DNA from: Alistipes sp.
Lineage (GTDB): Bacteria > Bacteroidota > Bacteroidia > Bacteroidales > Rikenellaceae
Assembly: GCA_017555905.1 (NCBI GenBank)
Contig: JAFZFP010000005.1
Location: 21,362 to 85,361, forward strand
Length of the DNA: 64,000 bases
Direction of reading: 5' to 3'
The notes under the pieces: generated by a model
What the model was told of the DNA's origin: nothing
Databases searched by the model: none
Seen by the model: the letters and a program-made list of their open reading frames with translations, nothing else
Shown here: positions 1 to 6,947 of the stretch, one piece after another
Position numbering within the stretch: the stretch's first letter is position 1
Layout: each line of letters begins with the position of its first letter
Made by a program: the position numbers and the translations under genes

Positions 1-35
1 TAATATAATAGACGAGCAAGGCGAAAGCCTTGCTC
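1..35 (-). terminator. Rho-independent terminator of dusB
   Basis: A perfect 9-bp GC-rich hairpin (GAGCAAGGC paired with GCCTTGCTC, GAAA loop on the plus strand, about positions 14-35) lies directly downstream of the dusB stop on the minus strand. It is followed in the direction of transcription by a moderately T-rich tail that reaches the window edge. Confidence 0.7.
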
Positions 36-40
36 ATCCT

Positions 41-1063
41 CTAAATGTCGTGCGAGAGTGGTGCTGGCACGCTCTCCCTCATATCGAAGTCGCCCCAGCG
101 CTCGGCAATGTAGTCGAGGGTGGCAACTATCTCCTCCACGTCGAACGAGGTGACCAATTTGAGGCGTGTCTGCTTGAAGTCGGGTAGGCCCTTGAAGTAG
201 TTGGTTAGGTGGCGACGCATCTCGAGGATTCCCACCCTGTCGCCCTTGACCTCAAGGGACTTGGCTAAATGCTCCTTGGCTATGGCAACACGCTCTACGA
301 CAGAGGGTTGGGGGAGTAGTTCGCCCGTCTGGAGGAAGTGCTTGCACTCCCTAAAAATCCAGGGGCGACCGTATGTCGCACGGCCTATCATCACGCCATC
401 GACGCCGTACCTATCGAACATCTCCTTGCACTTCACAGCCGAATCGACATCGCCATTGCCGATGATGGGGATATGGATGCGAGGGTCGTTCTTAATCTTG
501 CCGATAAGGCTCCAGTCGGCCTCGCCACGATACATCTGCGCACGGGTACGGCCGTGGATGGTCAAGGCCGCGATACCCACATCCTGCAGGCGGAGGGCTA
601 TCTCCTCGATATTCTTCATCTCGTCGCTCCAGCCGAGGCGTGTCTTCACGGTCACGGGCTTGTTCACCGCACGCACTATCTGGCGCGTCATCTCCACCAT
701 AAGGTCGGGGTCCTTCATCATACCCGAGCCCGCACCGCGGTTAGCAATCTTCTTCACGGGGCATCCGAAGTTGATATCTATGATGTCGGGGTTGGCACTC
801 TCGGCAATGCGAGCCGCCTCGACCATAGGCTCTATCAGGTGGCCATAGATCTGTATTCCCACGGGGCGCTCGAACTCGGCAATGTTCAACTTAGCGCGCG
901 ACTTCCAGGCATCGCGGATAAGGCCATCCGAGGAGATGAACTCGGTGTAGACCACATCGGCACCAAACCGCTTACACATATAGCGGAACGAGGGGTCGGT
1001 GACATCCTCCATCGGGGCAAGGAACAGGGGCTTCTCGCCCAACTCGATATCTGCAATCTTCAT
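41..1063 (-). CDS. dusB: tRNA-dihydrouridine synthase (DusB type)
   Basis: This 340-residue flavoprotein reduces specific uridines in the D-loop of tRNA to dihydrouridine, using FMN and NADPH. The N-terminal TIM barrel opens with the family motif LAPMEDVTDPSFR (residues 15-27). The catalytic cysteine is C101 in NFGCPVKK, followed by a GAGSGMMKDP segment that shapes the active site. The IHGRTR and GNGD segments match the FMN-phosphate region of the Dus family. Length is normal for DusB. The start at 1063 has a Bacteroidota promoter just upstream, so the leader is only about 15 nt. The gene is transcribed alone, away from the DUF819 gene whose 3' end holds its promoter. The exact Dus subclass is inferred from length and motifs. 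Confidence 0.93.
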   Translation of the reverse strand: MKIADIELGEKPLFLAPMEDVTDPSFRYMCKRFGADVVYTEFISSDGLIRDAWKSRAKLNIAEFERPVGIQIYGHLIEPMVEAARIAESANPDIIDINFGCPVKKIANRGAGSGMMKDPDLMVEMTRQIVRAVNKPVTVKTRLGWSDEMKNIEEIALRLQDVGIAALTIHGRTRAQMYRGEADWSLIGKIKNDPRIHIPIIGNGDVDSAVKCKEMFDRYGVDGVMIGRATYGRPWIFRECKHFLQTGELLPQPSVVERVAIAKEHLAKSLEVKGDRVGILEMRRHLTNYFKGLPDFKQTRLKLVTSFDVEEIVATLDYIAERWGDFDMRESVPAPLSHDI

Positions 1064-1082
1064 ACGTTACGGATTTTAGGTG

Positions 1083-1113
1083 CAAAGGTAATCAAAAAGC
1101 ACTAAGCAAGCAA
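1083..1113 (-). promoter_or_regulatory. Bacteroidota-type promoter for dusB
   Basis: On the minus strand a -7 element TACCTTTG (plus-strand 1083-1090) and a -33 TTG (plus-strand CAA at 1111-1113) are separated by 20 bp. Its distal half lies inside the last codons of the DUF819 gene. Confidence 0.6.
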
Positions 1114-2277
1114 GTGTAGTAGTTCGGCCATCGCCACTCCGAAGTGGTTGCCCAAGGCGTAGCCTATGATGCCTGCGCTTAGGCCCGTGACTATAGCATC
1201 CCTATTCTTCATCACCCCAGCAACCATAGGCACAAAGGGTGGCGAGTTGATGAACGACACCGAGGAGATGACCATAGAGTCGGCATCGACCCTCAAGAGT
1301 CGGCACACAAGGGCGTGGAGGAAGAGCGACACAAAGACCGCAAACGACATAAAGGCTATGAGGTTAAGACCACTCCGCAAGTCGAGGGTCGAGAAGTCGG
1401 CCATAGAGGCTATGGCAAGGCTAAATATATATATAAGGTATAGGCCGATATCGTAACTGCGCCTCAGCTCCCTAACACGACGGATGAACGAAGCGCCTAC
1501 GCCCAACGTAGTAATCATCAGGATAAAGACCACCATAAACCAGCGCTCGGAGCAGGGTAGGGCCACAGCACCCGAGAGGGCTACGATGGCTATGGCAACA
1601 CCGAAAATCTTGGCCAACTCCCTCACTCCCTCACGCCTAAAGAGTCCCTCGTAGGGGTTATTGCTCTCTTCCTCAGCCATATAGGAGGGGTTGATACCCT
1701 CCACCGACGCTGTCGCAGTGGTTGCACCCTTAGGGCCATAGAGCCAGCGGAAGAGGCGTATGCCAAAGGTGAAGAGGAAGACAAAGTAGAGCAACGAGAT
1801 GATGATGTCGTAGGAGTTTATCAGGGTGAATGTGCTACTCTCGGTGCGCAGGATGGTCTGGAGCGCAGCGGCATTGATAGTACCTCCGGTGTACATTCCC
1901 GAAATGATGCCTCCCACCTCGGCACCCTCCTTAAGCCCCTTGCCAAAGAGTAGGTAGCCAACCGTAATGGCCACACCGACAGAGAGGAAGCCACTCACCA
2001 CAACCCTCAACTGCGTACCCACGAGGTTACGCGAGAACTCACACCCGAAGAGCATCATAGGGATAGCCAACGGCACCATCACATTAGGCAGGAGCGTGGC
2101 CACGGCAGAGAACTCCGCGGAGTGGAAGGGTAGGTTAGCCACCACGATACCGATGGCGTATAGCACCATTATAGGGCCTATCTTACCGAGCAGTGCCACA
2201 CGACGGCAGAGCCATACCACCACGGCAGGGGTGATGAGGAAGAAGAGCGTCGCAAGGGTGAAAATGAGGTATGTCAT
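1102..2277 (-). CDS. DUF819 family integral membrane protein
   Basis: This 391-residue, strongly hydrophobic protein has roughly ten predicted membrane helices and belongs to the DUF819 (YjcL-like) family, a presumed inner-membrane transporter of unknown substrate. The order is an N-terminal pair of helices, a conserved glycine-rich stretch (GGIISGMYTGGTINAAAL, around residues 122-140) that resembles the reentrant segments of two-inverted-repeat carriers, a hydrophilic loop near 180-215, and a second half ending in a similar glycine-containing helix (GLSAGIIGYALGNHFG). It has its own promoter and is followed on the same strand by dusB, which also has its own promoter. The fold similarity to sodium-coupled carriers is a family-level inference; no substrate can be assigned. 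Confidence 0.8.
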   Translation of the reverse strand: MTYLIFTLATLFFLITPAVVVWLCRRVALLGKIGPIMVLYAIGIVVANLPFHSAEFSAVATLLPNVMVPLAIPMMLFGCEFSRNLVGTQLRVVVSGFLSVGVAITVGYLLFGKGLKEGAEVGGIISGMYTGGTINAAALQTILRTESSTFTLINSYDIIISLLYFVFLFTFGIRLFRWLYGPKGATTATASVEGINPSYMAEEESNNPYEGLFRREGVRELAKIFGVAIAIVALSGAVALPCSERWFMVVFILMITTLGVGASFIRRVRELRRSYDIGLYLIYIFSLAIASMADFSTLDLRSGLNLIAFMSFAVFVSLFLHALVCRLLRVDADSMVISSVSFINSPPFVPMVAGVMKNRDAIVTGLSAGIIGYALGNHFGVAMAELLHLLA

Positions 2278-2306
2278 AACGATAAAAAGTTAGGATTTTG
2301 CCATTG

Positions 2307-2337
2307 CAAATATAGTTATTTTTCGCGGTTTTGCCAA
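2307..2337 (-). promoter_or_regulatory. Promoter for the DUF819 gene
   Basis: A -7 TATATTTG (plus-strand 2307-2314) and a -33 TTG (CAA at 2335-2337) with a 20-bp spacer lie about 30 bp upstream of the start codon. Confidence 0.65.
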
Positions 2338-2399
2338 CCGAAAGCGTAAGTATAAATGCGTAATCGTATCGTCGAATATCGAAAATATGCCATCAATTC

Positions 2400-2430
2400 T
2401 TGGCAATCTTTAAATTTTTTTATAAATTTG
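2400..2430 (+). promoter_or_regulatory. Promoter of the BASS-plsC-Omp85 operon
   Basis: A -33 TTG at about 2400-2402 and a -7 TAAATTTG at 2423-2430 are 20 bp apart, which predicts a leader of about 80 nt before the start at 2515. It is divergent from the DUF819 promoter. I see no riboswitch in the leader. Confidence 0.65.
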
Positions 2431-2514
2431 TCTGTCCTATTGTGGATGTAAAAGCGAAGATTATGCTCTTTTTTTCGCTCGTGGTTTTGAATAATAACCG
2501 AAAATATAGATAGT

Positions 2515-3483
2515 ATGAAGGAACAGTTGGCACTCCTCGATTCGTTGAATATCAATCTTGGAGCAGGCGAGATGGTCATCGTCAATATCATCCTTGCCTT
2601 TGTTATGTTTGGCGTAGCCCTCGGCATCAAGGTACAGACCTTCAAGGAGGTCTTCAAGAATCCGAAGTCGGTGATCGTCGGTATGTTATTGCAGTGGGTG
2701 GCCCTCCCTGCCGTCACCTGCCTCTTGGCAATCATCCTCAACCCAATCATTACCCCTATGGTCGCTATCGGTATGTTGCTGGTAGCCTCTTGCCCTGGTG
2801 GCAACATCTCGAACTTTATGTCGTCGCTGTCGAAGGGTAATGTCGAGTTGTCGGTGTCGATGACCGCCATCACTACGGCCTTTGCTCCGCTCGTTACCCC
2901 CTTCTCCTTCTGGTTCTGGGGAACGCTCTACTGCCGTTTCGCTGCGGTGCGAAACGATATCCCCACCCTCGAAATCCCATTTATGGATATGCTCGAGCAG
3001 ATTCTGCTCATCCTCGGACTCCCCATCATCGCAGGTGTACTCTTCGCCCACTACTTCCCTAACGCCTCGAAGCGTATTATGAAGCCTGCGCAGATACTCT
3101 CCATCCTGCTCTTTATCGGTATGGTGGCAGTGTCGCTTACCCAGGTGCTCACCGCTTTGGAGAGCAAGTGGGCCGTCTATGCGAGCATCCTCTGCGCCTT
3201 GGTCATCGTAGCCCTCCACAACGCCTCGGCCCTCAGCACGGGCTACTTCGGTAGTGGACTTATGAAGTTGCCACCTCTGGACCGCCGCTCCCTCACCATC
3301 GAGGTAGGTATCCAGAACTCTGGCCTCGGCCTCGCCTTGCTCTTCAACCCCGCAATCTTTGACCCAGCCTTGTGGAGCCACAATGGCGGTATGGTCATCA
3401 TCACAGCCCTCTGGGGCATCTGGCATATAGTGTCGGGCTTGACTATTTCATCGATTTTCCGTAGACAAAAAACTGAGGCTTAG
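2515..3483 (+). CDS. Bile acid:sodium symporter (BASS) family transporter
   Basis: This 322-residue inner-membrane protein has about nine or ten predicted helices. Family signatures are the SCPGGNISN segment (about residues 92-100), part of the crossing region that binds sodium in ASBT-type carriers, and EVGIQNSGLGLAL (about 263-275) in the second repeat, which is the most conserved BASS motif. BASS carriers import organic anions (bile acids, pantothenate, pyruvate and others) with sodium. The substrate cannot be read from sequence, and bile acid transport should not be assumed. It is first in an operon with the acyltransferase, 6 bp away, and the outer-membrane barrel gene. Confidence 0.87.
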   Translation: MKEQLALLDSLNINLGAGEMVIVNIILAFVMFGVALGIKVQTFKEVFKNPKSVIVGMLLQWVALPAVTCLLAIILNPIITPMVAIGMLLVASCPGGNISNFMSSLSKGNVELSVSMTAITTAFAPLVTPFSFWFWGTLYCRFAAVRNDIPTLEIPFMDMLEQILLILGLPIIAGVLFAHYFPNASKRIMKPAQILSILLFIGMVAVSLTQVLTALESKWAVYASILCALVIVALHNASALSTGYFGSGLMKLPPLDRRSLTIEVGIQNSGLGLALLFNPAIFDPALWSHNGGMVIITALWGIWHIVSGLTISSIFRRQKTEA

Positions 3484-3489
3484 TTAGTT

Positions 3490-4827
3490 ATGGCTAAACA
3501 GAAGAAGATTCAAGATAGCGACTGGTTGTATAGTTTCCTGCGCCCCTACACCGATTTGGTGCTGAAACTCTCCTACCGCAAGATACGTTACGTAGGGCGT
3601 GAGCGCATCCCCAAGGATGGTGCTGTAATCTATGCCCCCAACCACGTAGGCGCACTTATGGATGCTATGGTGGTCTTGGCTATGGACCGTAGCCCTAAGG
3701 TCTTCGTGGCCCGTGCCGACATCTTCAAGAATCCTACCTTAGCCAAGATTTTCCACTTCCTCAAGATTATGCCCATTATGCGTATGCGTGATGGTATCGA
3801 CGAGGTGAAGAAGAACAACGAGACCATCGAGCGTGCCGTGGATGTGCTACGCGACAGAATCCCCTTCTGCATCTTCCCCGAAGGTCAGCACCAGGCAAAG
3901 TATTCGGCTCTACCGCTGTCGAAGGGTATCTTCCGTATCGCTATGCAGGCCCACGAACTTATGCCCGAAACACCGCTCTATATCGTACCCCTCGGTCTGC
4001 GCTACGGCAACTTCTTCCGCTTCAGAGGCTCCTTGCGTGTGCAGGTAGGCGAGCCTATCAACGTAGGAGAGTTCCTCGCCCAGCACCCCGACCTCACCCC
4101 TCAGGAGCAGATTAACGCTATGCGCGAGGTGCTTGAGGAGCGTATCCACTCCTCGATTTACTACATCCCCAACGACGAGAACTACGAGGCTACACACGAG
4201 ATATGTGCGGCTGTGGTCCACCGCCAGCGCCTCCACCTTAAGCACGACAAGGAGTATGGCCACTTGCGAGGTATGGACCTCAACTTCGAGGCCAACAATA
4301 TGACCGTTAAGCACTTGGAGTACCTCAAGCACGCCAATCCCGAACTCGCCCAGCGCCTCTTGGACCTCGCTCGCGAGGCCCGCACAGAGCGTAAGCAGGA
4401 GGAGATAAGCCTTAAGTCGGTGGCTATGCGCTTCCCCGTATTCTCTACGGTACTCAAACTCCTTATCTTCATCCTCACACTGCCCTACACGCTCACGTGC
4501 AGTGTGGCTAACTTGCCCCTCACGCTGTTGAGCAACTTCCTCAACAAGAGGTTCAAGGATATGGCCTTCCACAACTCGGTGCGCTATGTCATCAACCTTG
4601 TGGGCTGGCCCTTGCTGATGATCATCTACTCCATCATAGCATACGTCGTAGCCCCTTGGCAGTGGGCTTTGCCTATCACCTTAGCGCTCCTGCCAGCCCC
4701 TATCCTCGCCCACGAGGGCTTCTACTTGTTGCGCATCATCGTTTCGGATTTGAAGTTCAATCGTAACAAGGGTTTGGTGGCTAAGTATAACAAGATTAGA
4801 GACTTAATGTTCGAAAATAATAAGTAG
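3490..4827 (+). CDS. PlsC-type 1-acyl-glycerophosphate acyltransferase-like membrane protein
   Basis: The 445-residue protein has an N-terminal PlsC acyltransferase domain (about residues 25-220). The acceptor motif is YAPNHVGALMD (H52 and D58, six residues apart, slightly wider than the classical HX4D), and the phosphate-binding motif is IFPEGQH (residues 128-134). A charged helical middle region follows, then a C-terminal hydrophobic part with about four helices (about 310-410). The long C-terminal membrane extension distinguishes it from housekeeping PlsC of about 240 residues. It probably acylates a lipid headgroup or glycerol phosphate at the inner membrane, but acyl donor and acceptor are unknown. 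It sits between a BASS carrier and an Omp85-like barrel, only a few bases from each, so all three are likely one transcript. Confidence 0.82.
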   Translation: MAKQKKIQDSDWLYSFLRPYTDLVLKLSYRKIRYVGRERIPKDGAVIYAPNHVGALMDAMVVLAMDRSPKVFVARADIFKNPTLAKIFHFLKIMPIMRMRDGIDEVKKNNETIERAVDVLRDRIPFCIFPEGQHQAKYSALPLSKGIFRIAMQAHELMPETPLYIVPLGLRYGNFFRFRGSLRVQVGEPINVGEFLAQHPDLTPQEQINAMREVLEERIHSSIYYIPNDENYEATHEICAAVVHRQRLHLKHDKEYGHLRGMDLNFEANNMTVKHLEYLKHANPELAQRLLDLAREARTERKQEEISLKSVAMRFPVFSTVLKLLIFILTLPYTLTCSVANLPLTLLSNFLNKRFKDMAFHNSVRYVINLVGWPLLMIIYSIIAYVVAPWQWALPITLALLPAPILAHEGFYLLRIIVSDLKFNRNKGLVAKYNKIRDLMFENNK

Positions 4828-4832
4828 TAACT

Positions 4833-6326
4833 ATGAAACTTTCACGATTCCTACTCGCCCTAATGTTGCTCTGTATGCCTGTGGCACTTGTCGCTCAGGA
4901 GACAGCCGAGGTAGCCACCGAGCAACCTGCCGAGGGTAAAAAGAAGATGAAGAAGAACGAGGTGCTCAACGAGAAGGGCGAAATCATCAAGACGGGCTAC
5001 AACTATGGCCCTCTGCCTGCCGTAGCCTTCGATGCCGACAAGGGCTTCCAACTCGGCGCTCTGCTCAACATCTTCGACTTCGGTGACGGCTCCGAGTACC
5101 CCAACCCACGCCAGAAGTGGTATTTCGAGGCATCGTTCTTCACCAAGGGTTCGCAGTTGTTCGTGGTGTCGTACGATAACAAGTTCTCGATCCCTGGTGT
5201 GCGCTTCTCCTCGACCTTCACCCTCACCAACGACAAGGCTATGGACTTCTATGGCTTCAACGGCTATATGTCCTACTTCGACCACGCGGCTGTGAAGGCG
5301 GGTAAGGATAAGAGCAACCCCAACGACTTTATCTACACCCCCAAGTATCGTATCAACCGCCTCGCCTTGCTCTTCAAGGCCGACTTCACGGGTAACATCT
5401 GGCAGAACAAGTTCTTCTGGGAGGCTGGCTACCACTTCAGTTGGCTCAAGCAGGGCTACAACAACCAGCAGGCCCTGAACTTCGACAAGATTAACAAGAA
5501 CAAGGCCCCCGAGAAGTTGTTCCCTACCGACCCTACGGCTGCGAACTACGAGAAGCCCATCTTTGACCTCTACCGCGACTGGGGTATCATCTCCGACGAG
5601 GAGGCTTGGGGTGGTATCAACAGCACCGTGCGCTTAGGCTTGCTCTACGACACACGCGATAAGGAGGGCGCTCCCTCACGCGGTATCTGGGCCGAGGCCC
5701 ACGCCACGTTGGCCCCTAAGTGGTTGGGTACTACCAACCCTTACTACCGCTACTCGGCTACCTTCCGCCACTATGTGCCTATCGTCGATAACGACATCCT
5801 CACCTTCGCCTACCGCCTCAACTACGAGGGTACCTTCGGCAAGGATGCCCCCTACTACGTGCTACCGTTCATTACCGTAATGGGTGCTAACTACGACCGC
5901 GACGGTATGGGTGGCTACCGCACCATCCGCGGTATTATGCGTAACCGTGTGCAGGGTCTCGATGTCGCTTCGTACAATGTGGAGTTGCGCTGGCGCTTTG
6001 TGTCGTTCCGCCTCTGGAAGCAGAATATCTCCTTCGGTCTCAGCCTCTTCAGCGACGGTACTATGGTCACCAAGAACTTCGATATGTCGTTCAAGGGCGA
6101 GGAGCAGTATCGTGCCTCTTACGATGCCTATATGGCCGAGGCTGGCAACCGCACCACCGACCGACCACATATCACCGTGGGTGGTGGCTTGCGCTTCATT
6201 ATGAACCAGAACTTCATCGTAGCCTTCGAGTATGGTCTGCCACTGAGCAAGTTCAGCAGCGACCCATTCATCAAGAATCAGGATGGCAACGGTGCCTTCT
6301 ACATCAATACGGGCTACCTCTTCTAA
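4833..6326 (+). CDS. Omp85/BamA-like outer-membrane barrel without POTRA domains
   Basis: A signal peptide (about residues 1-22, ending LVAQ) is followed by a short Lys/Glu-rich linker and then a long alternating aromatic/polar sequence typical of a transmembrane beta barrel, ending in a terminal phenylalanine (GYLF). The segment GGYRTIRG (about 360-367) resembles the conserved loop-6 RGF/Y motif of the Omp85 superfamily, and the C-terminal half fits the BamA/TamA surface-antigen domain. At 497 residues there is no room for the POTRA repeats that BamA and TamA carry, so it is a barrel-only member. Translational spacing to the upstream acyltransferase is 5 bp. A lipid-related outer-membrane role is inferred from context only. 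Confidence 0.75.
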   Translation: MKLSRFLLALMLLCMPVALVAQETAEVATEQPAEGKKKMKKNEVLNEKGEIIKTGYNYGPLPAVAFDADKGFQLGALLNIFDFGDGSEYPNPRQKWYFEASFFTKGSQLFVVSYDNKFSIPGVRFSSTFTLTNDKAMDFYGFNGYMSYFDHAAVKAGKDKSNPNDFIYTPKYRINRLALLFKADFTGNIWQNKFFWEAGYHFSWLKQGYNNQQALNFDKINKNKAPEKLFPTDPTAANYEKPIFDLYRDWGIISDEEAWGGINSTVRLGLLYDTRDKEGAPSRGIWAEAHATLAPKWLGTTNPYYRYSATFRHYVPIVDNDILTFAYRLNYEGTFGKDAPYYVLPFITVMGANYDRDGMGGYRTIRGIMRNRVQGLDVASYNVELRWRFVSFRLWKQNISFGLSLFSDGTMVTKNFDMSFKGEEQYRASYDAYMAEAGNRTTDRPHITVGGGLRFIMNQNFIVAFEYGLPLSKFSSDPFIKNQDGNGAFYINTGYLF

Positions 6327-6404
6327 CCGAGGGCCCGACGAGAGGGGGAGGGTGTGAACGAGGGTGAGAACGAGAGACTAACCCAAAGGTCTAACCGAGG
6401 GCCC
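6322..6404 (+). repeat. 15-nt direct repeat pair downstream of the barrel gene
   Basis: The 15-mer TCTAACCGAGGGCCC occurs at about 6322-6336 (overlapping the barrel stop codon) and again at about 6390-6404, with a purine-rich spacer containing several CGAG/GAGGG repeats. It looks like a local duplication next to the terminator; I know of no function for it. Confidence 0.6.
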
Positions 6405-6412
6405 CATATAAA

Positions 6413-6460
6413 AGAATTGGCTGAGTGGAACTCCTGCTCAGCCAATTCTCTTTTCTCTCT
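6413..6460 (+). terminator. Bidirectional Rho-independent terminator
   Basis: A perfect 13-bp stem (AGAATTGGCTGAG with CTCAGCCAATTCT) with an 11-nt loop is followed by a T-rich run on the plus strand. A-rich sequence precedes it, so it can also serve the convergent minus-strand lipoprotein gene ending at 6470. Confidence 0.8.
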
Positions 6461-6469
6461 CGGGGGCGC

Positions 6470-6934
6470 CTAAATTGTGCGCCACACTCCGCTGTAGGTC
6501 ACGGGGTACTCGCCACAGAGGAACTCAAGCGAGAAACTCTCCTCGGTGAGCCCTCCTGTGAGGTTGGTTATGGTGAACTTCTCGAATGGACCACCCATAG
6601 CGTAGGGTACTATGCCATTGCCCGAAAGGGTGTATTGGCCATCCTCCTCTATAAACTCCACACCATCCACAAACATATTTAGTTTTATGGGCATCCCCTC
6701 TGCGAACTTCACGCTGTACATCGCAAAACTGAGTCGCCCCTCAGCGCTAATCTCGTAGGTGGTCTTCACGTTGCTCTGGTAGTAGAATGTGCCGTCGTTC
6801 TGGTCCACGCTAAGAGTGCCGATGTAGCACTCCTCCTCCACGGGCTTGGTGGGTAGGTTGTTGTCGCCAGTGTCGCATCCCACACCTAAGGCGAGGAGCG
6901 CAACCATATAAATAAATCGTCTTATGCTCTTCAT
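6470..6934 (-). CDS. Small lipoprotein with a calycin-like domain, partner of the TonB receptor
   Basis: This 154-residue protein starts with a lipoprotein signal whose lipobox cysteine is C20 (LGVGC), followed by DTGDNN. The remaining 130 residues are beta-rich (repeated TYEIS, KLNMFVDG, YTLSGNG stretches) and end in a YSGVWR segment, which resembles the calycin-like lipoproteins of Bacteroides. The start codon is 13 bp downstream of the TonB receptor stop, so they are almost certainly co-transcribed. The likely role is a periplasmic or surface accessory of that receptor. The domain assignment is by resemblance and is uncertain; no ligand-binding residues can be named. Confidence 0.65.
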   Translation of the reverse strand: MKSIRRFIYMVALLALGVGCDTGDNNLPTKPVEEECYIGTLSVDQNDGTFYYQSNVKTTYEISAEGRLSFAMYSVKFAEGMPIKLNMFVDGVEFIEEDGQYTLSGNGIVPYAMGGPFEKFTITNLTGGLTEESFSLEFLCGEYPVTYSGVWRTI

Positions 6935-6947
6935 AACTATCTATCGA

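Noticed and set aside
338-1105. 255-residue plus-strand open frame opposite dusB
   Set aside because: It is fully antisense to a clear dusB gene and has no family motif; long shadow frames are common opposite GC-rich codons.
2515-3483. Calling the BASS carrier a bile acid transporter
   Set aside because: The family moves many organic anions, and no residue visible here decides the substrate.
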